Shown here: positions 53,682 through 62,651 of the stretch, piece after piece
How positions within the stretch are numbered: the stretch's first letter is position 1
How the letters are laid out: each line of letters begins with the position of its first letter
NCBI RefSeq assembly: GCF_002483235.1
Contig: NZ_DLHN01000021.1
Span: 261,665-325,664 of the forward strand
Length of the DNA stretch: 64,000 bases
Origin: Pedobacter glucosidilyticus
GTDB taxonomy: Bacteria > Bacteroidota > Bacteroidia > Sphingobacteriales > Sphingobacteriaceae
Reading direction: 5' to 3'
The notes under the pieces: generated by a model
Database searches by the model: none
Seen by the model: the letters and a program-made list of their open reading frames with translations, nothing else
What the model was told of the DNA's origin: nothing
Translations under genes and position numbers: made by a program

Positions 53682-56207
53682 ATGGTTGACTTTAAAAAAA
53701 AACTTAATAAATTAACTACCGATAAGAAAACTAATCCTATTGAGATTTACGACTCTTTGGACAGAAGAAGTATTGCGGGTCCATTAAGACCTGCTCAAAA
53801 TAAAATCTTAGAAGAATGGTTTGAATCCCACGTAAATCAAAAGGATTTAATTGTTAAACTTCATACAGGTGAGGGCAAAACATTAATAGGACTATTAATG
53901 CTTCAGTCTCATATAAATTTAGGACAAGGGTCTTGTCTATATGTTTGCCCAAATAAATACTTAGTACAACAAGCACAAAAAGACGCTAAAAAGTTTGGGA
54001 TAAGTTATTGCACATTTGAACAAGATGGTTCAATACCGAACGACTTTATAGATGGAAAGAAAATACTAATAACCCATGTCCAAAAAGTTTTTAATGGCAA
54101 AACGGTATTTGGAATTGGTAATGATTATATTCCCGTTAGTTCTATAATTTTAGATGATTCACATGCTTGTATTGATTCAATCAAAGATTCCTTTACAATT
54201 AATCTTGACAAGAATCATTCAATTTACAAGCAAATAATCGAACTATTTAAAGACAGTTTAATTGAGCAAGGTCAAGGAACTTTCTTGGAAATTGAGAATG
54301 GTGATTACAATTCTTTTTTACCAATTCCGTATTGGAGTTGGATAGAAAAGTCAGATGAGATATTAAATATTTTATCTGAATCAAGAGAAGAAACAGAATT
54401 AGCATTTGCCTGGCCTTTTATAAAGGACAATATAAAAAATTGCCAAGCTTTTATATCTGGTAAAAACATTGAGATAGCACCTATCCACATCCCAATTGAA
54501 AAATTTACTTTCTTCGATAAAGCTAAACAAAGAATCCTTATGTCAGCTACAACACAGGATGATTCATTTTTTATAAAAGGTTTAGGTTTCAATATTGAAT
54601 CAGTTAAAAATCCACTAACAAATCCTGAGCAAATTTGGTCGGGTGAAAAAATGTTATTAATGCCTTCACTCATTGATGAAACACTAGACCAGAATACTAT
54701 AGTCAATGCTCTAGCGAAGCCAACAAAAAAGACGTATGGAGTTGTTGCTTTAGTTTCCTCTTTCGCAAAAACAGAACTTTATTACAACCTTGGTTCATTG
54801 GTTCCAAAAACAGAACAGATTGGAGCTGTTGTTGACCATCTTAAAAAAGGAAATTATGAACAAACTGTAGTCTTTGCTAATAGATACGATGGCATTGATT
54901 TGCCTGATGAAAGTTGTAGAATATTGATTGTCGATGGCAAGCCATTTTTTCATTCACTTTCTGATAGATACGAGGAAGCTAATAGAATTAATAGTGATTC
55001 AATTAATATCAAAGTTGCTCAAAAAATTGAACAAGGTTTAGGCAGAAGTGTAAGAGGAGAAAAAGATTATTGCATAATATTTTTGATAGGAAGTGACCTT
55101 GTAAAGTTTATTAAAAGTAGTAGGACAAATAAGTATTTTTCTTCTCAGACCAAGAAACAACTCGAAATTGGACTTGACATAGCGGAAATGGCAGTTGAAG
55201 AGCTTTCTGATAAAAATGAGCCAATGGATGCTATGAAATCTTTAATGAAGCAACTCCTACAAAGAGATGAGGGTTGGAAAGAGTTTTACAAAGAAGAAAT
55301 GAATAAAATAACGCCAAACCATAACAATAGTACAATATATGAAACATTCGTTTTAGAGAGAAAAGCTGCCGTTTCAAACTATGCAGGGGATTATGAAAAG
55401 GCTTGTGAATCAATTCAAAAAATCATTGACAATTATTGCAATGATGACAGTGAACGAGGGTGGTATTTACAAATACTGGCTAGATACAAGTATTTAGATT
55501 CAAAGGTAGATTCAAACGCGTTGCAAAAATCAGCTTTTTTAAAGAACAACGAACTTCTAAAACCCAAGGAGGGAATTAACTACAAAAAACTTGAGTATAT
55601 AAATGAAAACAGGATACAAAGAATATTACAGTATCTAAGAAATTATCCTAATTATCAAGATTTGATGCTAAATGTCGAAGGTGTTCTCGGAGATTTGGAA
55701 TTTGGAACATCAGCTGAAAAGTTTGAGTCTGCATTTAAAGAATTAGGATTAATGCTAGGTTTTTTAAGTGAACGCCCTGACAAAGAATTTAAAAAAGGAC
55801 CAGATAATTTATGGTGTGGTGTTAGTAATCAATATTTTATTTTTGAATGTAAAAGCGAGGTCAATATTGACAGACAAGAAATTAATAAACACGAAGCAGG
55901 GCAAATGAATATACATTGTGCTTGGTTTGAAGGTCAATATGGACAATCGACAGTAAAAAGAATCTTGATTATCCCTACCAAAAACCTTTCTTATCACGGG
56001 GATTTTACACACGAAGTTGAGATAATGAGAAGGAATACGCTCAAGAATTTACGTCAGAATGTTAAGTCGTTTTTTAAAGAATTTAGCAAATACGAAATAC
56101 AATCAATAACAGATGAAACGATACAAGAATTTCTAAATGCTCATAAACTTGACATTGAGTCATTAAAGACTATTTATTCAGAGAAGTATTACAAGAAACA
56201 AAATTGA
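53682..56207 (+). CDS. Superfamily II helicase with C-terminal PD-(D/E)xK-like nuclease domain
   Basis: An 841-residue protein. The helicase core (about 30-500) has Walker A in VKLHTGEGKTLIG (Lys66), LYVCPNKYLVQQA, a DEAH variant in ILDDSHACID, the motif III-like ILMSATTQDD, and motif VI in KIEQGLGRSVRGEKD. After a helical middle part, the C-terminal region shows Asp708 in KGPDNLWCGV and Glu722-x-Lys724 in FIFECKSEV, the spacing of a PD-(D/E)xK (Mrr-like) nuclease. No methyltransferase partner is adjacent. It sits 124 bases before the Hachiman genes; it is likely a stand-alone defence helicase-nuclease, by inference. Confidence 0.82.
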   Translation: MVDFKKKLNKLTTDKKTNPIEIYDSLDRRSIAGPLRPAQNKILEEWFESHVNQKDLIVKLHTGEGKTLIGLLMLQSHINLGQGSCLYVCPNKYLVQQAQKDAKKFGISYCTFEQDGSIPNDFIDGKKILITHVQKVFNGKTVFGIGNDYIPVSSIILDDSHACIDSIKDSFTINLDKNHSIYKQIIELFKDSLIEQGQGTFLEIENGDYNSFLPIPYWSWIEKSDEILNILSESREETELAFAWPFIKDNIKNCQAFISGKNIEIAPIHIPIEKFTFFDKAKQRILMSATTQDDSFFIKGLGFNIESVKNPLTNPEQIWSGEKMLLMPSLIDETLDQNTIVNALAKPTKKTYGVVALVSSFAKTELYYNLGSLVPKTEQIGAVVDHLKKGNYEQTVVFANRYDGIDLPDESCRILIVDGKPFFHSLSDRYEEANRINSDSINIKVAQKIEQGLGRSVRGEKDYCIIFLIGSDLVKFIKSSRTNKYFSSQTKKQLEIGLDIAEMAVEELSDKNEPMDAMKSLMKQLLQRDEGWKEFYKEEMNKITPNHNNSTIYETFVLERKAAVSNYAGDYEKACESIQKIIDNYCNDDSERGWYLQILARYKYLDSKVDSNALQKSAFLKNNELLKPKEGINYKKLEYINENRIQRILQYLRNYPNYQDLMLNVEGVLGDLEFGTSAEKFESAFKELGLMLGFLSERPDKEFKKGPDNLWCGVSNQYFIFECKSEVNIDRQEINKHEAGQMNIHCAWFEGQYGQSTVKRILIIPTKNLSYHGDFTHEVEIMRRNTLKNLRQNVKSFFKEFSKYEIQSITDETIQEFLNAHKLDIESLKTIYSEKYYKKQN

Positions 56208-56225
56208 AAACTGAGCCTACACTTT

Positions 56226-56290
56226 TACCTAAAAGTGGCGCTTCAGTCGTTAAATCAAGCTTTGTGCTTCGAAATCGCCACTTTCGGGTA
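56226..56290. repeat. 15-bp imperfect inverted repeat before hamA
   Basis: TACCTAAAAGTGGCG (56226-56240) and CGCCACTTTCGGGTA (56276-56290) are inverted with two mismatches around a 35-base loop. It lies in the 124-base gap between the helicase gene and hamA. It could be a terminator-like hairpin, or a recombination site at a cassette boundary. Confidence 0.6.
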
Positions 56291-56331
56291 GACGCAAAAC
56301 TTTATGTGCCATTTAAAAACCAACTTTCTGT

Positions 56332-57327
56332 ATGAGCATCGACTGGGAACAAAAAATAAAAATTGATATTGAATGGACTGCCAGAATATTAGTAAATCAT
56401 TTTATTGAAAAATCACCAAAGTTGATTTTAAGAGCTTACACACCTAAAGTTACAGGTACAAAATTTTGCTGTAATGCATTAATAGAAGAGTTAGGATTTT
56501 ATTTAACTAATTATGCACTATCAGTAGATTCTCATAAAAAAAAAATAAACGCCCTTAAAAGTAAGTATAAAGAAGATCTAGCAGAAAAAAGATTACCAAA
56601 AGCTTTGAGCGATGAAGCCCAAGCTTTTTTCGGTAAAAAAGATCCTTCTACAGATGGTAAATATGGTGAGCTACTTTTATTTGCATTATGCGAAAGCATT
56701 TTAAAATGTAAAATGGTAGCTCATAAAATTGAAGGACTAACAAATGGCAAAGACCAAGTTAAAGGTGGTGATGGTATATTTTTAGGCAATTACGAATTTA
56801 CAAATGGAAAAGTAGGACAAGCAATTTTTATCGGAGAGGCAAAAATCACACAAGATCGGGCTAGATCTATTAATGAAGCTTTTGATTCTCTAAACCGTTT
56901 TCACGATTCTAAAACACAGCATGAATTTAATAATATGGAATTTATTGTTGCTCATAAATCTCTAACTGTAGATGAAAACGATACCGACTACGAAGAAATT
57001 TTTGAACGATTAACACCAGGTACCGAAAAATTCCAAAATCAAGTAACTGTCCATCCTATTTTATTAATGTATAATACCTCTACTTTAGGTAATTTAGAAA
57101 CTAAAGCAGCAGATAAAGAAGACTTAGAAAGTCTAATTACACTTCACCTCTCCAATAAAAAAAATGAAATTATCGATATAATACAAAAAAAAATAGAATC
57201 ATTTCCACATTTAAAAAAAGTATATCTTGACTTTTTCTGCTTTCCTTTTAATGATATAGATCTATTTAGAGAAGGTATGTATTTCAATATTCATAAAGTA
57301 CCATATTCAAAAAGTGCAGAGGTATAA
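56332..57327 (+). CDS. hamA: Hachiman defence protein HamA (DUF1837)
   Basis: A 331-residue protein with the DUF1837 architecture: an N-terminal helical region, TDGKYGELLLFALCESIL, then KGGDGIFLG (Asp147) and IFIGEAKIT (Glu169-x-Lys171). These are the PD-(D/E)xK residues of the HamA nuclease, released by HamB when DNA integrity is disturbed. Its stop overlaps the hamB start (ATGA-type junction at 57327). The pairing with a large helicase identifies the Hachiman anti-phage system. Confidence 0.88.
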   Translation: MSIDWEQKIKIDIEWTARILVNHFIEKSPKLILRAYTPKVTGTKFCCNALIEELGFYLTNYALSVDSHKKKINALKSKYKEDLAEKRLPKALSDEAQAFFGKKDPSTDGKYGELLLFALCESILKCKMVAHKIEGLTNGKDQVKGGDGIFLGNYEFTNGKVGQAIFIGEAKITQDRARSINEAFDSLNRFHDSKTQHEFNNMEFIVAHKSLTVDENDTDYEEIFERLTPGTEKFQNQVTVHPILLMYNTSTLGNLETKAADKEDLESLITLHLSNKKNEIIDIIQKKIESFPHLKKVYLDFFCFPFNDIDLFREGMYFNIHKVPYSKSAEV

Positions 57328-59978
57328 TGAAAAATTTTGAAAGTATATACAATAATAGATGCTTAAATGCTGTATTAGAGAAAAATGTAATAAACCTTTT
57401 AAGTCAAAAAATTAGGTCCATTTCAAAGGTTAAAACTGATCCTCTTGAAGTTAGAAAAGCTGTATGGCTGGCATCTATACTTGCAGAAAGTAAGGATGAG
57501 CAACACTTAAAAAAAGTTCAAGATCTTGCTATTCTTCTTTTCTTAAACAATCAAAATAATATTGAAACTCTAAAAGTTTCATACATCCTTTTTTCTAGAA
57601 TCGGAAACTTAACAGCTACAAGACATTTACAAAAATTAGGTAATACAGATGAATCTAATTCATTTAACGAAGACGTAGTTTTAATACAAGAGTTAATAAA
57701 TAAACGTCTAGAAAATTCAATTTTAGTCAATGATAAACCTTACTTATTAACTGATTTTCAAAAAGACCTTTTTAAGACAATAAAAGAAGAAAAATATGTC
57801 TCAATATCTGCACCAACCTCATCAGGAAAGTCATTTATCTTAAAGATTTGTATTGAAGAGGAATTAAAAGTCAAAGAGAATTATTGCGTATACTATATTG
57901 TGCCATCAAGAGCACTTATAAATCAAGTAAGTGAAGAATTAAGAGAAAATATTGATGACATACTAGTTAAGAATGCATTTATTGAAGATAATATAGAATT
58001 AGATAAAAAAGTAATTTATGTAATTACTCCAGAAAGAGCTATAAAAATCATTAATTCTGAAAAAGGGTTGTTATTACCTAATCTAATTTTTATTGATGAA
58101 ATACAAAATGTGGAGAACGAAGATGGAAGAGGTAATCTTTTTGAGTATGTATATGAGGAATTTTCGAAAATTGATAAAACTAAAATAATTACAGCAGGAC
58201 CATTTATTTCTAATCCAAAAGAAATATTTAAAGAACTTTTTGATAAAGAAAGTAAAATTGTTGACTCTAATTTGTCCCCTGTATTTCAACTAAAAACAAT
58301 TATTGAATTAAATCAGGATGCAATTTCACTGAAATTATTTATAAACAATAAAGCTTTTTATAAGCTTGATGATATAATTACAATTGAAAAAATTGAAGCT
58401 ATTTTTAAATCTAATTATGGAAAAGGATTGAGTAAAATAATAGCGGCTTTAACCAATGCAAATGAAAGAAATTTAGTTTATGCACCAGATGGATACATGG
58501 CTGAAACATGGGCTTTGGAATATGCCAAATCAATTACAGATATTGATAATATTTTACAAGATGATTTAAATGATTTAATAAAATATTTAAAAACAGATAT
58601 ACATCCTAAATACTATCTTGTTGAATGTTTAAAGAAAAAAATTGCATTCCATAGTAGTAATCTATCTGAATTCGCTAGAAAAGAAATTGAAAACCTTTTT
58701 GAACGAGGTATTATAAAAACCTTGTTTTGTACTTCTACATTACTTGAAGGAGTTAACTTACCTGCTGATAATTTATTTGTTATTATACCTAAGAAAAACA
58801 CTGAAAAATTAACTGACTTTGAATTTGGTAACCTTATTGGACGAGCTGGAAGAATTAAAAATACTTTATATGGTACCATTTATTGCGTTAGCAAAGAAAA
58901 TAAAACTGATTGGGCTGAAGAATACTATGAAGCAAGCTACACAAAAGAGGTTAAAACATCAAGTTCTAGGGCTTTACCAGAAATTACATCCAGTGATTTA
59001 AAAAAAACTTCAACAGAAATTGATAGTAAAAAAAACAAAAATATAATAACATCACTACGGAATAAGGCGCTAAAGAACGACGGTTCTTTAGAAATATTTT
59101 TTGATAAACATAACCTTGAAGAAACTAAAAAAATCAACTTTATTAACCAAATTAATGATTCAATAAAAGATGTACAAATTCCTTATGATGTTATAAAACA
59201 AAATCCTACTATTGATCCTTTGCTTCAAGATAAACTATATAAAGATGTTATTAATGATATTCTAAGTTGGGTAATTGATCCTAAATCCTTTTCAATTTCA
59301 AATCAAAGAAGAGAAGATGCTGAAAAGTTAGAATATAAAGATAAGAGTTCTTATTGGCAACTACATTCAGTTATTTTGCGATTGGATGAAATGTTTAAAA
59401 TATCATATGAGAGTTGGAAGAGTGATAATCTTAATGATGTTAATCCTAGTACCATCTGTACTAACACATTTAAGTGGATTCAGGGTAATAGTTTGGGAGA
59501 AATAATTGCAAGTGCAATTAAATATTATTCTAGCGATCTACGAATATCTGACAAGAAAAGAATTAACCCTAGTAATTCTGTAGATATCAATAGAAAAATT
59601 AAAGAAGTTATTAAGATAACAAATAAGGTTATAACATTTAATTTACTTAGATATATCAAACTATTAGTTGATATATTGGAAAATATACTTAATGACGAAC
59701 AAAAAGAAACTTATAAATCGACTTTAGGATTAGCATCTGCTATAGAGCTTGGCTCTCAAGATAAATTGGTCATTACGATGATTACCAATGGCATTCCAAG
59801 AACTATCTCATTGAACTTAAAGAAGATTTTTGTACAAACAGATTTTTATAAAAATGATAAAGAAAATGCTGATGTATTGAAGTGGTTAAAATCTCAAGAT
59901 TATGTTACAGGTCTTGAACCCATTTACAATAAATTTCTTGCTAAGAATAATTTTTTAAACGTTAAAATTTATAAATAA
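57327..59978 (+). CDS. hamB: Hachiman defence helicase HamB
   Basis: A Ski2-like superfamily II helicase of 883 residues. Motifs: Walker A in SAPTSSGKSFIL (Lys168), VPSRALINQV, the DExx box in IFIDEIQNVE, TAGPF, FCTSTLLEGVNLPADN, and motif VI in LIGRAGRIKN. A long helical C-terminal region (about 570-883) has no further domain that I recognise. In Hachiman, HamB loads on DNA and holds HamA inactive until it senses damaged or phage DNA. It overlaps hamA by 1 base. Confidence 0.88.
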   Translation: MKNFESIYNNRCLNAVLEKNVINLLSQKIRSISKVKTDPLEVRKAVWLASILAESKDEQHLKKVQDLAILLFLNNQNNIETLKVSYILFSRIGNLTATRHLQKLGNTDESNSFNEDVVLIQELINKRLENSILVNDKPYLLTDFQKDLFKTIKEEKYVSISAPTSSGKSFILKICIEEELKVKENYCVYYIVPSRALINQVSEELRENIDDILVKNAFIEDNIELDKKVIYVITPERAIKIINSEKGLLLPNLIFIDEIQNVENEDGRGNLFEYVYEEFSKIDKTKIITAGPFISNPKEIFKELFDKESKIVDSNLSPVFQLKTIIELNQDAISLKLFINNKAFYKLDDIITIEKIEAIFKSNYGKGLSKIIAALTNANERNLVYAPDGYMAETWALEYAKSITDIDNILQDDLNDLIKYLKTDIHPKYYLVECLKKKIAFHSSNLSEFARKEIENLFERGIIKTLFCTSTLLEGVNLPADNLFVIIPKKNTEKLTDFEFGNLIGRAGRIKNTLYGTIYCVSKENKTDWAEEYYEASYTKEVKTSSSRALPEITSSDLKKTSTEIDSKKNKNIITSLRNKALKNDGSLEIFFDKHNLEETKKINFINQINDSIKDVQIPYDVIKQNPTIDPLLQDKLYKDVINDILSWVIDPKSFSISNQRREDAEKLEYKDKSSYWQLHSVILRLDEMFKISYESWKSDNLNDVNPSTICTNTFKWIQGNSLGEIIASAIKYYSSDLRISDKKRINPSNSVDINRKIKEVIKITNKVITFNLLRYIKLLVDILENILNDEQKETYKSTLGLASAIELGSQDKLVITMITNGIPRTISLNLKKIFVQTDFYKNDKENADVLKWLKSQDYVTGLEPIYNKFLAKNNFLNVKIYK

Positions 59979-60000
59979 ACTGTACATAACAAAGTTGGAT

Positions 60001-60157
60001 GTTGTACAACTAAGACTGAGCGATTTTATCCGTTCTTTGTACTCAACGAAGCCTATCGGAATTTAATATTTGGTTACAAAATTAAATTTGTAACTTTCTG
60101 CTAGATTACAGAGACGTTTATTTTGTAGAAAACGACAGTTAAAACTAGTTGTGCAAC
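60001..60157. repeat. Nested inverted repeats downstream of hamB
   Basis: GTTGTACAACTA (60001-60012) is the inverted partner, with one mismatch, of TAGTTGTGCAAC (60146-60157). Between them lies GTTACAAA-ATTAAA-TTTGTAAC (60073-60094), a near-perfect 22-base palindrome. No gene is supported in 59979-60261. The layout recalls a cassette recombination site, but no integrase is in view. Confidence 0.55.
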
Positions 60158-60261
60158 AAGCACAGTATTTATCCAAAAGGACGGCTAGTGATTAAATGAA
60201 AAATTTTACTTTAATAAAAAATATCATAAAGCATTCAAAATCACCGCTCCAAAGCTTTATA

Positions 60262-60777
60262 CTAAAGTTTTTTACTATAAACAAAGACAGCTTTTTTATT
60301 TAAATGAGGTTCTACCTTAATTTTATCTAAGTTCCTTTTCAAAGCTAATGATATATAAGAGCTTGTAAATACCCAACCTTTGTCTCTGAAAATTTCACCA
60401 ATTTCTTTTACTGTTAATTTTCCTTTTAGAAATTTCTCATTATTTAATAATTCGAAATTAATGGCATACGTAATAGATGGTCTTTTCTCAAGTATAGCAT
60501 TATACTCTGTGTTATCTTTATGAATGTCTAGTAACTTTTTTCTGTAATTAGTATCAGGTATAATTTCTTTGTTATTTATTCTATCGAATGATTCTTTAAA
60601 GAAGTCACAAGACTTATTAATGTTATCAATACTGAATTCCGCTTCACCCTTTTTAATCCTTTTTATTTGTTTAGAAGATACATTTAGTAGATTGGCATAA
60701 CTTATATCAGATATACCAGAGAATTCTAATAGTACAAATAGATTTTTTGTAATTAACTCTTTGTTGAGAATAGCCAT
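60262..60777 (-). CDS. Small HTH-like protein, function unknown
   Basis: From ATG 60777 the product has 171 residues. The N-terminal 65 residues (LITKNLFVLLEFSGISDISYANLLNVSSKQIKRIKKGE...) look like an XRE-type helix-turn-helix with weak conservation. The C-terminal part (TVKEIGEIFRDKGWVFTSSYISLALKRNL) may be a second, winged-helix-like unit. It is AT-rich, like the defence genes before it. It is divergent from the structured RNA candidate at 60890-61025, so it could regulate it or the island. A TTG 21 bases upstream is also in frame. Confidence 0.6.
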   Translation of the reverse strand: MAILNKELITKNLFVLLEFSGISDISYANLLNVSSKQIKRIKKGEAEFSIDNINKSCDFFKESFDRINNKEIIPDTNYRKKLLDIHKDNTEYNAILEKRPSITYAINFELLNNEKFLKGKLTVKEIGEIFRDKGWVFTSSYISLALKRNLDKIKVEPHLNKKAVFVYSKKL

Positions 60778-60847
60778 GTGGCTAATGTCAATTAACAATT
60801 AATTACAAAAAGTGACATAAAATTCTTTTTTTGATGTTAGTTTTTTT

Positions 60848-60855
60848 TATATTTG
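60848..60855 (+). promoter_or_regulatory. Candidate -7 box before the structured RNA
   Basis: TATATTTG matches the TAnnTTTG consensus and would place transcription start near 60862, about 28 bases before the first paired base of the hairpin. A TTTG at 60830 is present, but the 14-base spacing is too short for a standard -33 box. Confidence 0.45.
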
Positions 60856-60889
60856 AATTTATAAATAGGTATTAATAAGAGTCTTGCGA

Positions 60890-61025
60890 CCACGAATTCT
60901 CAGGCCGAAGCGCAAGAACAGCAGATTAATGCCCATATCTTATTTTGTTGTACCTTTGGTACTTCGAAATAGATGTGGGACTGCTGTAAATCCATGCTTC
61001 GTAAGGCCTGAGAAACTTTAAGTGG
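60890..61025 (+). ncRNA. Candidate structured ncRNA, long rod-like hairpin (6S-like?)
   Basis: Nested arms pair almost end to end: CCAC/GTGG (60890-60893 with 61022-61025), TCTCAGGCC/GGCCTGAGA (60898-60906 with 61005-61013), GAAGC/GCTTC (60907-60911 with 60996-61000), ACAGCAG/CTGCTGT (60918-60924 with 60981-60987), CCCATATCT/AGATGTGGG (60932-60940 with 60971-60979), ATTT/AAAT, and GTACC/GGTAC around a TTT loop (60950-60962). The internal loop 60912-60917/60988-60995 resembles a central bubble. The shape recalls 6S RNA, including the 6S-Flavo class of Bacteroidota. The structure is directly visible; the 6S identity is a guess. Confidence 0.55.
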
Positions 61026-61089
61026 ACATGGTATGCGGTCCCACATGTATTTAAGCATTCCATCCAAAAAGACTCGTTAACATCATAAT

Positions 61090-61200
61090 ATGAAAACGAG
61101 TAACATTTACCCATCCCAACAGCAAACAGCACTTAAAGCTATGCGCTGTGCTGCATCCCTTAAAAATTTGTTTAAAAACATCATTAAAAGTCCGGTATAG
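61090..61200 (+). CDS. Possible small ORF of 36 codons
   Basis: ATG at 61090 opens a frame encoding MKTSNIYPSQQQTALKAM and a basic tail with LKNLFKNIIKSPV, ending in TAG at 61200. The C-terminal half could form an amphipathic helix. No family is recognised. It lies between the structured RNA and a GC-rich terminator-like sequence, so the region could be one transcript. Coding status is uncertain. Confidence 0.25.
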   Translation: MKTSNIYPSQQQTALKAMRCAASLKNLFKNIIKSPV

Positions 61201-61213
61201 TGTTTAAGACATC

Positions 61214-61280
61214 AACCGGTCTGGCCCATTGCATCCCAAGAAATAAGTTAAAAAGCTGTTAATAGCCCGGCCGGTTTTTT
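61214..61280 (+). terminator. Terminator-like hairpin before the thioredoxin-like gene
   Basis: AACCGG (61214-61219) can pair with CCGGTT (61271-61276), strengthened by GG/CC contacts, and a TTTTTT tract follows at 61275-61280. It may end the transcript that starts near 60862. Confidence 0.45.
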
Positions 61281-61357
61281 CTATCTGAGAAGAGTGGTAA
61301 TTGATAACATTTCGACTCCGCTCAATGTGACATACTCTTAAACCCATACACAAAAAA
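61281..61357. other. Short spacer with a dispersed-repeat fragment
   Basis: ATTTCGACTCCGCTCAATGT plus GACA (about 61310-61333) resembles a short repeat that I recall as frequent between genes in Bacteroidota. No other feature is seen in this 77-base gap. Confidence 0.4.
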
Positions 61358-62632
61358 ATGAACGATAAACATCGTATAGAATATCTACGGCCTTTTTTTA
61401 GGAGGTACAATACCATCAAACTGCTTGTATTACTACTAGTTGTGGTAGTATTCAGCAAAAAAGCCAAAGCCCAGCAAGCTTTACAAATAGGGGAGCAGCT
61501 CACCCTCCAACAAGCAGAAGTCCAAAGCTTGCCTCAATTGCAACAAGCTTTAAAAAGCTCCAAAGCAATGGTCCTGATATTTTGGAACCCCCAATGCAAA
61601 GAAGCCAGGCAGCAGTTTAAACATTACCAGCGCTTGCAGCAATATTTTCAGAAAGATATACAGTTTATAACCATCTCTGCCACAGCAGTACTGCAAAAAG
61701 CAGAAAATAGTAACCTGCTATGTCTGCAAGACACTACGCTAGCGCAATTATTTCCGCATCGTATAAAACCACATGCTGTTTGGCTGGATAAGCAGCATTA
61801 CATTAAAGCCATCAGCCATGCAGATGATTTGGATAGCCTGCAATTGAGCCATCTAATTAGTGCTAAAGCTTTAGCAGTCCCCACCAAAATAGATCAAAAC
61901 CCAGCCTTATTAAAGCAGCCCTTTTTAAAAAGTAGAACCAGCGTCAATCCTTACTACAGCACCTTATTGGGCCATCAGCAAGGCTTTAGTCCGGCTTTTG
62001 GTGTAGAGGCAGATAGCCTGCAAGGCACTATCAGAACATGGGTAGTCAATTTCCCATTATACAAATTATACCTCATGAGCATAGGCCGCTTTCTAGGCTA
62101 TCCACCCAATCAGGTACTGTGGAAGGTAAAAAACCGCTGGCGCTATCAGGTGCCAGATACCCTGCACAACCAAGAAGCTTGGAACCGCCATTACAGCTAC
62201 AGCTATGAATCTATTTTACCTATACATACCCCTGCAAACATCAGGCTATCACGCATGCTGGCAGACATCAACCATTTTACCGGGATGCATTGCAGGCTAG
62301 AAAGCAGGACCGTTAAGGTATGGTTGCTTAAAAGTACCGGGCCAGCACCCTTGGCAACAGGAGGAAGGGCACTAAACACCTTAAGCCATCAGGGCCATAA
62401 ACGTTTAGAGAACGAGTATATCAAAGCATTGGTGTACGAGCTTAACAAAGAAGAAAGCAACCCGCCAGTCATAGATGCTACGCATTGGAAACAGCCTGTA
62501 AGCATCAAGCTGGGGCAACTTACTAGCTTCAAAGATTTAGCATCTCTAAACCAAGCCTTAGCCCCCAACCATTTGGTGCTAGAAGAAGCACAGCAAGCAG
62601 TCACCTTTTTAATCATAGAAGAAAATCCTTAA
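61358..62632 (+). CDS. Thioredoxin-like protein with unrecognised C-terminal region
   Basis: A 424-residue protein with an N-terminal membrane or signal segment (about 20-38, LLVLLLVVVVFSKKAKAQ). A thioredoxin-like domain follows (about 40-165: SSKAMVLIFWNPQCKEARQQFKHYQRLQQYF... and IKPHAVWLDKQH), which has a single Cys where redox-active TlpA proteins have CxxC. The remaining 250 residues are not recognised with certainty; the last part (about 290-424) resembles the DUF3738-like tails of some Bacteroidota TlpA proteins. It is 19 bases upstream of a SusC gene, a common arrangement in nutrient-uptake loci of this phylum. Confidence 0.7.
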   Translation: MNDKHRIEYLRPFFRRYNTIKLLVLLLVVVVFSKKAKAQQALQIGEQLTLQQAEVQSLPQLQQALKSSKAMVLIFWNPQCKEARQQFKHYQRLQQYFQKDIQFITISATAVLQKAENSNLLCLQDTTLAQLFPHRIKPHAVWLDKQHYIKAISHADDLDSLQLSHLISAKALAVPTKIDQNPALLKQPFLKSRTSVNPYYSTLLGHQQGFSPAFGVEADSLQGTIRTWVVNFPLYKLYLMSIGRFLGYPPNQVLWKVKNRWRYQVPDTLHNQEAWNRHYSYSYESILPIHTPANIRLSRMLADINHFTGMHCRLESRTVKVWLLKSTGPAPLATGGRALNTLSHQGHKRLENEYIKALVYELNKEESNPPVIDATHWKQPVSIKLGQLTSFKDLASLNQALAPNHLVLEEAQQAVTFLIIEENP

Positions 62633-62651
62633 ACCCACAAATCTAAACCAC

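Noticed and set aside
56226..56300. tRNA-like gene, because of a TTCGAAAT T-loop-like word
   Set aside because: No acceptor stem or anticodon arm can be built; the segment is explained by the inverted repeat.
44220..59978. Prophage or integrative element
   Set aside because: No integrase, transposase, structural phage gene, or flanking direct repeat was recognised; the region is better described as a defence island.
61204..61503. Open frame of 99 codons on the minus strand
   Set aside because: It is antisense to the start of the thioredoxin-like gene and includes a dispersed-repeat translation (HIERSRN).
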